A stretch of 64,000 nt of DNA from Umbilicaria muhlenbergii (Eukaryota > Ascomycota > Lecanoromycetes > Umbilicariales > Umbilicariaceae): positions 8,209,548 through 8,273,547 of the forward strand of contig KK106981.1 in assembly GCA_000611775.1 (NCBI GenBank), written 5' to 3'. Position numbers and translations under genes: made by a program. The notes below the pieces were generated by a model. The model saw only the letters and a program-made list of their open reading frames with translations. It did no database searches and was not told the origin of the DNA. Position 1 is the stretch's first letter; every line of letters starts with the position of its first letter. This document shows positions 55,016 through 64,000 of this stretch, in pieces.

Positions 55016-58000
55016 TTAGTCGATTGCGATAGGGTTTCTATTCGAAGCGCCATCGGCCGAAGTAGTCGAAGATTGTGCTGCTAGTCGTTGCGAACGCCTC
55101 GCCGGCATTTGGTGTAATGTTTTGGGTATCTCTTTAGGCTCTACTGGCTTCTTCTTAGGGTCCCCATATATGGCGATATAATTTGCGATGAACTTTGCCC
55201 GTTGTGCCTTGGACACGGTTGCAGGAACACCTTGGATGCCCGGATAATCCTTTTTCAAGTTTTTGGCCCTGGACTCGGCTCTGTACGGGCCATTAGCGGC
55301 CATCGGCTGCGATAGCTTCGGTTCCTGCACGGCGACGGTAGCGTTTTTCTTAGGCTTCTGCTGTTTTGTTTGTACATGCTGTTGCTTGGATTTGGGTTTC
55401 GCAGCTGGAAGGCTCGGGTGTGATATGGGTCCGGCCTTAGCGGAAATGGCTGCTTTATTCACCTTCTTCTTGGCTGGAGGCTGTAGTGGACCGAAAGGAT
55501 TGGCTGGGGCACCTTGTGGATGTAAATTAGAACGATCATCGATACCAGAGGCCATAAAAGGGCCCGAAGAACCCAAAGGGTTTAGATCATTGAGGTGTAA
55601 GTGGTGGTCTGGGAACGGATGATTTCTATCGCGGATCATCTCAGAGATGTCGGCGAATGATAGAAAAGGAATCACCTACGCCATCGATGGCCCGGGGCTT
55701 TCAATTTCGGGCCCCCGCCTTTTAGCCCTGTATAACTTTTCCAGACGGGTTCTTTGCCAGGCAAATGAGTCGTACTTTCCACCAAGCATCCAGTCAAGAA
55801 GACTTATGCGCTTCGCATCGCTCATTGCCTCCAGGATCTCTTGGTGGGCTTGGGCAAAACGCTTGAAGATTAGCATAACATTTCTAGATCCTCCAGAAAT
55901 ATCGTTTTCGGGCCGGTTAGGATCCATAATCGCAAGTCTATCGGATTTGTACGCTTTGTAAGTACTGCCGGTGGATTGGCGCTGTGTGTTGTAAGTATAG
56001 GTAAGTTGATCGTATATGCAAGCACCGGAAATTCAAGGAATCGGACCAACCTTATCAAAGTATCCCGGGGGTTCCATCACTATCCCGGTGCGTGCTATGT
56101 CTAGTTGATTGCCGTAGAAGTCGAGAAATTCCATGAGTATCTCACCGAGATGGTGCTCGGGAATCATCTCTCCAGTCTGCACACGCGGCATGTTTTGCAG
56201 AAGGCTCGTAACAAGGCATGTGACTGAAAATCCGCCCAGCCCTCCATTGACAACTTCATTCAATCCTCTCATCATCAGGAACTGTTTGATGACAGTCACG
56301 AGAATAGGCATCGCAGGAAATTGTTGCTTCCATCCGTCAAAGGTGCTGTTGGCTATCAATCCAGTCGTGTTTTCAAAGGATACATCAACTCTGAGGTTTG
56401 TGATCCGGTCAACGAACTTGATCAAAGGGACTTTAGCTTTTGGGATAACCTCAATGGAGCCATGCTCGGCAATTGCGACATTCTCTAGGTGTTGGGCAAA
56501 GCTGTACATTTGTGATTTGCTTTGACAAACGGTTGGGCTGCCGCGATTGAGATAGCGGTCGGATATCACCACCACGTCAATATCGGCGTTAGGCAAGTAG
56601 AGTCCAGCGGCGAAGGATCCGAAGCATCGTACATCGCTGGTGGGGAATCGACGCTTGACGATCGTTCGTAGTCGATCAAGCAGTTCTTCGCGCATAATCT
56701 GCTCAAACGCTTGGGGCTGGACAAAATCGTAGAAATCGCAGATCTCTTTATGGAGGCTAAAAGTGCTTATATTAGAATGGCCGACCTGGTATGGATGGAA
56801 GAAGTAGTGCTCACCGAAAACCTTGATTCTCCGTCTTCCTGTGGTCTTGCACTAGCCAAGGTGTAGCGCTGGCCTTGCTGTTAGGGTTCCATCTCCACTC
56901 TGCAACAAGTTTTCCCTTCAAGGCCTGGCTATCTTTGAGATTACGCTTTTGAGGTCGGGGAGACTCGTCTTTAATGACGTCATCATGTGTTCTTTTGCGC
57001 GTGCCGAGCGCGCCATTAATATCAACTGGCGGCCACTCGTCGCGGGTAGATTCTTGAGTTTTGTTGGGATTTGTAATGTTGGGCGCGCTCACAACCTTGG
57101 CAGGTAGCACAGCACCAACTGCAGCGTCTACATCGCCCGGAGCCCAGTCATCCGGAGAAGTAACTTGAGGCTGATCCGGTGTAGGAACATCTCTGCCAGG
57201 AGGCGGGCCTAAAGAATTGGCAGATCGAAATGGGCCGTCGGTACCAGGAGCACTGGTCGATATTTGACCGTGGAGGTTCTGAAGATGGCTGAATTGTCGG
57301 GGACCAGATGGCGCTCCTGGGACTCCTTTGCCAAGGTCTTGTTCATCCCCAGGAGGGATGTCATCTTCCTGTTCTTGGTTCATGTCATCGTCAAACCCGA
57401 ATGAGATAAAATCGTCGTTGGTTGCCACTTGATTTTGGCTGCTTCGCATGTTCTCTGACACAATGCGGGCTTTGCGTATGAGTTTGACAACGTCCTTTTT
57501 CTTTCGTTGTGTTTCATCAGGCGGTGGCAGCACAGTATAAGGATCTGGGTTGGACCATTGAGGTACGCGAGCGCCTTCGTTTTGAGCGCTTGCAGTAGGC
57601 TCTCGGGCTTGCCTTTTCGCCGGCGGCTCAATGCTTCCAACTTCACCAACTGCAGCCTCAGACGACGCTGGAAAAATTTGTTCATCCGTTATGGTTTGAT
57701 GATCACGGTCAGATTCCGACTCGTCCATGTCCTCTTCTGCGCTGTCAGAGAGATCTTCGGCAGGCATGAAGCGTTTAGCACCACCATGGTCCTCTACCAT
57801 TCCGAGCAACTGCTCTGGAGTCGCCCCGCGCTGGAATCTCAACAACGGACGGTCGGCGGTTGCAGGTCTCGGTCGGTACCCACGTCCTCTATTGGGAGCA
57901 TAACCACGTCGGTCATCCCTACTGCCATGCTGGCCATCTTGACCCGGGGCGCGCATGCCTTCCGCACGTAATTGTCTTTGTTCATGCATTGCGTAAGTAT

Positions 58001-58298
58001 TTGATCGTGTAGGTCGGGGATAGTAATCGGCATCGCGAGGATACTGAGGTACGTTGTGATTGTTGCGGAACGAGAACTCATTCTGCTGTTGAGTGTTATG
58101 TCTATCACCTGGACGCCACGAGTCGCCTTGGAACCTATACATATCGATTGGAGGTTGCAGACTAGGCGGAAGTGGTGGCATGTCAGGAGGCGGTGGAGGA
58201 GGAGGCAGGTCATATTGCATCATCGGTTGAGAAGACTGGGAGTGCATGCCTCCATGGTAAGATATGTTGGCTTGATGTGGGTTCTCGTAGTAGGACAT
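55016..58298 (-). CDS. Non-canonical poly(A) polymerase, Trf4/Cid14 type
   Basis: Four exons, 58298-56815, 56756-56051, 55981-55680 and 55625-55016, 1033 residues. All joins are in frame and keep the domain text (GFRLHKEICDFYDF, YFDKRQSTGSTYK). The first 490 residues are disordered, with a poly-Pro run near 30 and an RGYRPRP patch. The nucleotidyltransferase domain has GSFAAGLYLPNADIDVVV with Asp553 and Asp555, and Asp619 in RVDVSF completes the metal triad. The PAP-associated part follows, with DPNRPENDISGGSRN. The C-terminus is Lys/Pro-rich. Trf4-type enzymes add short A tails to aberrant nuclear RNAs in the TRAMP complex and hand them to the exosome. Confidence 0.9.
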
Positions 58299-58874
58299 GT
58301 CGGCTTCGGTAACGTTAGAGGACTGAGTTTTCTCAAGCTTGCCGACGTGAGCTGTAGTCTTGTAATGTCCATGAAGACAGTGGCTAAGGCTGGGCTACGG
58401 TGTTCTGCATACGCGTTAGGTACGAGCAGCATTATCTTATGACAGAGCAGGCACGCGTGCATGTGTGTGGGGGACTGAAGCGGTGTTATTGTGGGTCTTA
58501 CCTCGATTAGCTCACGGCTCTCGATTACAGCAAGTAGCAACCTCGAGGTTAGTGGAGAAGTGTGGACTCCCTGCTTCACAAGGTACACTCTCCTGTTCTT
58601 GATCAAGCTGCCAGGCGCACACCTTTGGTTTGGTAAGAGCGGTGCGTAGGATGGCAGCCCCGAGGATATTGAGTGTCGTGAAGCCGAGATAAAGATTCAA
58701 GCGTCGTCGTCTCCAAACGAAAAGTCTGAAAAGTCTGAAAAGTCTACAGCCACATCACGCTAACCGAATCCATACGTCTTATTACTACTAGGGGGTGTGA
58801 GATACCGAATGTTTCAAATGAAGCTTCGTAACTGGGCCTCTGCCTTTGACAATCAGCCATAGCACAGCTACCCT
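58299..58874. other. Intergenic
   Basis: Promoter of the poly(A) polymerase gene and 3' flank of the GFA gene. It contains a 9 bp triplicated motif. Confidence 0.5.
58720..58746 (+). repeat. 9 bp tandem repeat AAAAGTCTG, three copies
   Basis: Three adjacent copies; the last ends in A instead of G. Confidence 0.85.
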
Positions 58875-60050
58875 TTAGCTACCCGTGGCATCGTTCACCT
58901 CGTCCTGCACTCTTTCTTTACCCCAGGCTTGGAGTCCTTTGGACAGATTGGAGATCAAAGACTTGTTCTGCGCGTGCTCCTCAAAGCTTACTCTTTCCGT
59001 ACACCAGTCAAGCCACTCCTCCGCCCTGGCGCCGGTGTCCGCTTCCAGTAAGCCAACACTCACGTCTATGAGGTCAGGTCTTTCATCACCGTGCCAAAAG
59101 CACGTCGCCCCGCACGTCCCGCAGAATTCTCGCCGAATACCTTCGGCACTTTCGTACCGTTTCAGAGTGCCCATACTAAAGCTTAGAGGCTTGCCGTTGA
59201 CTTGACAGATGTTGCTTTTCGGTATGAATGCCTGTCATGTCAGAATGGTAGAAACGTGCAGTCATGACGAATAGCATACCCACGGCTGTACATCATATCC
59301 AGAGGCAAGACGGCAGGATCTGCAAGTGCAAATACCGGCAAGGTACTTTCCTCCCGCCCGGAGCCACCACTTCTCGTCCTTGGCGTTCTCTCTCCCTTCC
59401 TGATAATATGGCACGAGCATATCAGGCCACGGTGATGAGAGTTTGCTCGAGTCTTCGTTGGGCCGGGTAATTTCGAACTGAACACCGCCGCAATGACATC
59501 GACCGCGAAGTTTTGCCTCTGTTGCTTGGGTGCCATGCGCTGGCCGTGGGGACACGACCTTTGACCCAGGCTCTATTTCTTTACTTTGAGGTGGCCAGCC
59601 TTCCCAGCGTGGTAGTGGAAGCCAATCACTCAACCCACCGTCCTTCGTCTCGGTCACATAGGCATGGGCCTTGAACTCTGCCACGCCCTCGATCTTATCG
59701 AGGACGCCACAGGCAACGCCCACAAGACCCGAAGGTGCATGCTTTAGGTAGCAATGGCTACCACATTGGCCACAGAAGAATCTCGTCAGATCGGTTGAAG
59801 TCTTGTAGGCCCGTGGCTCGCCACTGATGTGAGTATGGTTTGACGCAGATGGCAAGAGGAGATTGGATACGTAGAAGAGCCCTGTGACATGCCGACAAGA
59901 TCCGCAGTGACAGAAGTTGATAGGGATCGGTAAAGAAGATTGTGGAATGTCAATAGATCGAATGATATTGCCACATAAGCACGAGAGATTCAATGTCTCC
60001 ATGTCTGCAGACTGCACAACGGAACCAGGTATTGTTGGGTATTGTGTCAC
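58875..60050 (-). CDS. Double GFA-domain (CENP-V/GFA) zinc protein
   Basis: Two exons, 60050-59280 and 59231-58875, joined across a 48 bp intron (GTATGC...TCTGAC...ACAG); 375 residues. Two GFA domains stand in tandem. The first has CLCG, FCHCGSCRHVTG and FFCGQCGSHC; the second has GRCHCGGVQF, ICTCRSCRLASG and EFCGTCGATCFWHG, with the splice falling inside it. These cysteines bind two zinc ions per domain. The family includes glutathione-dependent formaldehyde-activating enzyme, but most fungal members have unknown substrates. ATG 60002 (METLNLSCLCG) may be the true start. It shares an upstream region with the kelch gene. Confidence 0.88.
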
Positions 60051-60400
60051 TTAGGATGATCTGTAATCCGTAGCGGAGTGAGACAGAGCAGCTTGGCTGA
60101 GCAGGGACGCGTAAGGGAAGCACGGGAAGGTAAAGTGCGACTGATTGAATGCATGAAGCGCACAGACCTTTGTTGAATACGGTCTAGCGCCGTTTCGAGG
60201 CAGCCAGCAGCAACAGCAAGCGGAGCACGCTGGAGGGGAAGGCTACCAGCTACATGTCCCCCCTTCTCAGTCCCGACAACAGAAACATACATGTAATCGC
60301 TGTGATCTCGAACTGCTACCTTCTTCCTTCTTCCTTCTTCCTTCTTCCTTCTTCCTTCTTCCTTCTTCCTTCTTCCTTCTTCCTTCTCCACCAACTCATC
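60051..60400. other. Bidirectional promoter with TTCTTCC array
   Basis: A 350 bp region between divergent genes. The kelch side is a pyrimidine microsatellite that ends 13 bases before the ATG. Confidence 0.6.
60321..60387 (+). repeat. TTCTTCC heptamer microsatellite
   Basis: About 9.6 perfect copies of a 7 bp pyrimidine unit, ending just upstream of the kelch gene start. It can be read as coding (LLPSSFF steps) but that is a by-product of the repeat. Confidence 0.92.
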
Positions 60401-61705
60401 ATGGAGCCAGGCTTAGTAGCCGCCTTTTATGGGGTTGAGACCGCCATCGAGGGTGCCGTGGGTGCTACTCTCGCCATCGCCAAATCGACAATGCCTTTGA
60501 AAGGCAGCTTCACCCGCATACCATGCAAAGCTATCCCACGCTCCTCTCACTCTCTTTCGGTGATCAAAGGCCGAGCCTACCTCTTCGGCGGCGAGGAACG
60601 TCCCAGGGAACCGGTGGACAACGCAGTACATGTCTTGACAATACCAGGTTCCACTGTGGAAGAAGCCGATTATCGTTTGGTCCCTGCTCAAACAAATTCA
60701 GATGGCGGAGAAGTGCCACCACCGCGTGTTGGTCATACGGCAGCAGTGGTGGACGATCGCATATACATCTTTGGTGGAAGAGGAGGGAAAGAAATGCAGC
60801 CACTACAAGAACACGGACGAGTCTTTGTGTTTGACACGAAACTAAGTCGCTGGAGCCACTTGGACCCTCCGCCAGGATCTCCCTACCCTGAAGGGCGCTC
60901 GTACCACGCTTCTACTGCCAACGAGCACCCCTTGCCGAGTAGCCAAGATCATACCGAGAGACCTATAGGATCCCCGGATCTCGATGATCACGGCACCGTC
61001 TTCATCCATGGAGGATGCACCGCCGACGGTCGCCAATCCGATGTTTGGGCCTTTGACATCGCTTCCAGGACTTGGTCACGATTCCCGGATGCTCCTGGAG
61101 TAGCTAGGGGTGGGCCTTGTCTCACCGTCGCGCAAGGCCGCCTCTATCGGTTCGGAGGGTTCGATGGGAAATCAGAGCTTGGACAACAGATTGACTATCT
61201 AAAGCTGTCGCGCTCTACATTCTACGATAAGGGAGGTCATGGCGAGTTTGGGATCCTACCGAAGGGCAATTGGGAGAGCCATGCCTTTCCGACCGATAAG
61301 AAAGGACCGGGCAACCGAAGTGTCGCTGGTCTACAACCTATCACAACCGGTCAGGGCCGCAATTTCCTTCTACTCTTCCTTGGCGAAATCGAGCCCAGTT
61401 CCGGAGGCCATGAGAGCGCAGGCAAATTTTCCAGCGATGTATGGACCTTCATGCTTCATCCAGACGGGCTGACCGCGGCATCAATCAAAGACGCGACGCG
61501 ACAGGCTGTTGGCGCAAAAACAGGCGAAGGCTCATGGGCTGAGGTGGAAATCCCGGAAGCTACGATGACGGAAGGGAGTAAAGATCATCCTGGGAAACGA
61601 GGCTGGTTTGCCAGTGACGTTGGTGACGACAAGGTGGTCCTTTGGGGAGGAATTAACGAAGATAACGAGAGGCTTGGTGATGGATGGATATTGACTGTTG
61701 GATGA
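60401..61705 (+). CDS. Kelch-repeat protein
   Basis: A single exon of 434 residues from ATG 60401, chosen because the longer frame only adds translated microsatellite. Kelch blades are visible as GHTAAVVDDRIYIFGG, GTVFIHGGCTADGRQSDVWAFD, GPCLTVAQGRLYRFGGFDG and a final DDKVVLWGGINEDNERLGDGW. A hydrophobic stretch precedes them (VAAFYGVETAIEGAVGATLA, about 5-25). Such beta-propellers are protein-interaction platforms; fungal relatives of this shape are uncharacterised. No BTB or other partner domain is attached. Confidence 0.85.
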   Translation: MEPGLVAAFYGVETAIEGAVGATLAIAKSTMPLKGSFTRIPCKAIPRSSHSLSVIKGRAYLFGGEERPREPVDNAVHVLTIPGSTVEEADYRLVPAQTNSDGGEVPPPRVGHTAAVVDDRIYIFGGRGGKEMQPLQEHGRVFVFDTKLSRWSHLDPPPGSPYPEGRSYHASTANEHPLPSSQDHTERPIGSPDLDDHGTVFIHGGCTADGRQSDVWAFDIASRTWSRFPDAPGVARGGPCLTVAQGRLYRFGGFDGKSELGQQIDYLKLSRSTFYDKGGHGEFGILPKGNWESHAFPTDKKGPGNRSVAGLQPITTGQGRNFLLLFLGEIEPSSGGHESAGKFSSDVWTFMLHPDGLTAASIKDATRQAVGAKTGEGSWAEVEIPEATMTEGSKDHPGKRGWFASDVGDDKVVLWGGINEDNERLGDGWILTVG

Positions 61706-62089
61706 TGAATGAATACACATAAATTATACGAAATAAATAATTTCATGGGAGACCGTGATGAGGCGCTGTGTATCGAGGGGACTGGCTATACTATCTTCGG
61801 TTTTTAGGGGCGGTCATTGATGTTCTTATCACCCGCAGGCTGCAGGGAACCAATGTTTTTTTGCTAGTTGGTGACTTTTGCGCATTGTTTCCAAGCACAC
61901 GAGGTCGCTTCAGTTATTGGAGAAAACATCGCCGGATGCGGTCGACATAGGGCTTATCAATGAGGAGGGCGACCTCTTTCCCATAACAAAGAAACTCCCA
62001 CATATACCCGGACTATCTGACAATTTGTACTCTGGACTTCTGTTTTACGTGGCAATACATACTCATCTTAGCATTGGAGATCCCTAGCC
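61706..62089. other. Intergenic
   Basis: A spacer of 384 bp between co-directional genes; A/T-rich just after the kelch stop. Nothing else is seen. Confidence 0.5.
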
Positions 62090-64000
62090 ATGGCTTCCGA
62101 ACCACGTCGGTTACCACCTCAATTACAGGTCGTTGAACAAACTCGAGAACCGCCGGGAGAACTTGAGACAACGGATCAAGGACCGGATGGCTGCTCTTTC
62201 TATCGATCGCTAGCTCGACAAATGCAAGGCAATCCGAACTTATTCTGGAGTACCCGGGATGCAGTCCTCGATCACTATATCCGAGTATTCATCGACCAAG
62301 GGCGTCAAGACCCACTGTACTCTAGGTACACTACGTTTGATAACCGGTTCCCAAACCGCCTTGGCCCCTTCTTTCAGGCTTTGGCATCCCCTGATCCCTC
62401 CATAGCACGTCCCACGAGGGAAGCTGATGGCGATGTGCTGTTGGTGATATGCAATACTTTCAATATCCGTATTGTTATATGGGACGACAACTATACAGTT
62501 CTACGTCAAAAAGGATCTGTGACATGTCCGGAGTACCATATCAAGCAAGTCCCCGACGGGCAAAGCGGCTGTGGGTTTCGCTTCGACTCATTAATCCCCG
62601 ACGAAAGTGGTGCGTCCCTTGTTGAATACCTACTGAGCGTCAAGCCTACCATCGCACCCTTGGAAATGAGGGAAATCACGTGGTGGCGCGATCCGCACAA
62701 GTCAGAATGGCGTGACAAACCCATCCTGAACGCGCTCAACGAGCGGGACCCTCGTGACTGGACGCCTTATCCACCCTTGCAGTCTAGGGAGTACAAGTGC
62801 TACAACGAACATGTCCCTGTAAGTACCCTACTGCGGACCATCTGGATTTCGCTGAGCTTCACTGTAGGTGGGCGAGCGGTGGCAGAAGCCCGATTTGAAG
62901 AACAACATCGATTCTCTAACCGTCTTTACGGTCAGTGTCACAACGCCGCAGCAAATTCGAGGCGCCCTTGATCTCATGGATGAAGCACTGAAGAGGGCTC
63001 CGGCCCAGGAGCTGCCAGTAGCCTACCAGGATGCGGGGAATTGCCGGCCACTGAAGAGATATGTTAGCATCGACGCTGAATTTTCCCCTGTCCGATTGAG
63101 CTATGAATTGCTGCTACAGGAGATTGATGGGAAAGATGAAGTTTCTGCACGGCAGATCGAAGCTGGAAGGCAAGAGGAGCTTTGTACAGTACTCACCATC
63201 GCCGTCGATCGGCACTTGGTTTTTAGCTTTTATATACTGCATATGCTGCAGAATGCGGAAGCGACAACAGTGGAAGAGGTGAGATCAATCGGGGTTTTCA
63301 GTTTCTGCGTCTTCCTACTAATTTGCTTGCCTACTCTAGCTATCTCACCTCTTTCGCAATGTCATTTTCAATAATGAGCTTTTAAAGCTCTGGTTCAACT
63401 ATCAGTCTGACATCGTAGTACTTGATGCTACGATCGCACATATGTTCCAAGGAACGATCCGTGCTCCCCATATGTCGAAGCTCCCAGGCTCCTGGGGGCT
63501 CCCTGGCGAATTGATCACCCCCACTTTCAAGATCCGATCGCAGTGGTTCCAGTCTGAGCGGTCAGCTGATTTGCAGTTTCCGCACGGCCAGTTGGGATGC
63601 ACATTGCATCAGCCGGGATCTAGTGCTACCGATCTTAAATGTCCTTGTGCAGAAACGGGCAACATAGACATTACCACTGTCGTAGACTTCATCTGTCGAC
63701 AGTTGGGGTATACAAGGGGATTAGATGTGGCTCTGGATGAAGACACCACAACCGACACCATCACTGGATTCCCCATCGCAAGTATGGCCAGACCTTGGAC
63801 CAGATCGGCTTTCAAGTACAACTACGGGAAGTTCATGGAGAACCTCATGGGAACAGACAGGCTGCACGAGTTGTTGGCGTTTTTCAAAGAAGTGCCAAGA
63901 CTACTCGCGAGGAGATTCAGAGATACTGATATCCCCTCCAGATGGTACACGCTCCTTAAGCCAGGCATGGAGCTTGAGGAAGATATGATGGGCTATAACA
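62090..64000 (+). CDS. OTU-like / RNase D-like fusion protein (5' part, runs off the window)
   Basis: Exons 62090-62818, 62868-63278 and 63340 onward give the first 600 residues, still open at the edge. Introns are GTAAGT...GTAG (49 bp) and GTGAGA...CTAATTT...CTAG (61 bp). Residues 30-180 look like an OTU cysteine-protease fold: DGCSFYRSLARQMQGNP, then DGDVLLVICNTFNIRIVIWDD. The usual DGNC order is changed to D33-G-C-S, putting Ser36 where the catalytic Cys normally is. From about 308, RYVSIDAEF (Asp312, Glu314) and FNNELLKLWFNYQSD resemble motifs of a DEDD 3'-5' exonuclease. A CPCAETG cysteine patch follows. Both domain calls are by eye. Confidence 0.6.

Noticed and set aside
39100-64000. 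Biosynthetic gene cluster
   Set aside because: Transporters and a membrane protein are present but no core synthase or tailoring set accompanies them.

Overview
The window looks like a filamentous ascomycete (Pezizomycotina, probably Dothideomycetes). Genes are dense, lie on both strands, and carry short introns of about 48 to 280 bp with GTRNGT donors, CTAAC/CTGAC branch sites and YAG acceptors. Diagnostic families include a Zn2Cys6 regulator, RTA1, the Pex24p/dysferlin peroxin family, monocarboxylate-type and DHA-type MFS carriers, an NLR-style ankyrin remnant and tiny metallothioneins. No rRNA, convincing tRNA, CRISPR array or intact transposable element was seen. Two runs of N (16937-17223 and 46406-46420) show a draft assembly, and the second abuts a sequencing-adapter remnant.

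Layout. 0-15 kb: a cut-off gene end, an arrestin-like protein, a hypothetical protein with a duplicated exon, a frameshifted TPR protein, an RTA1-type membrane protein with an in-frame stop, a Zn2Cys6 regulator and a coiled-coil protein. 15-20 kb: a two-exon cysteine-rich secreted protein, a gapped low-complexity block and two divergent metallothionein genes (17.9-18.1 and 19.5-19.6 kb) whose last intron sits at the stop codon. 20-27.7 kb: a peroxisomal dysferlin-domain protein, PAM16, D-arabinose dehydrogenase and an ankyrin/NLR-like relic. 29.6-39 kb: a large disordered protein, the glucosidase II beta subunit and Rtf2. 39-45 kb: an MFS monocarboxylate-type carrier, an F-box protein and a BTB protein. 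47-54 kb: a large membrane protein and an MFS drug-type carrier. 55-64 kb: a Trf4/Cid14-type poly(A) polymerase, a double GFA-domain protein, a kelch protein and a truncated-by-window protein that joins an OTU-like region to an RNase D-like region.

The genes do not form an evident biosynthetic cluster. They are mostly housekeeping functions (mitochondrial import, ER glycoprotein processing, RNA surveillance, peroxisome membrane, replication termination) mixed with stress and transport genes. The clearest local theme is the metal-binding pair around a shared 1.3 kb upstream region. Many genes switch from C-rich to G-rich coding sense toward their 3' ends, which accounts for much of the low-complexity sequence at gene ends. 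Exon structures below were derived by hand from splice signals and frame continuity, not from transcripts.
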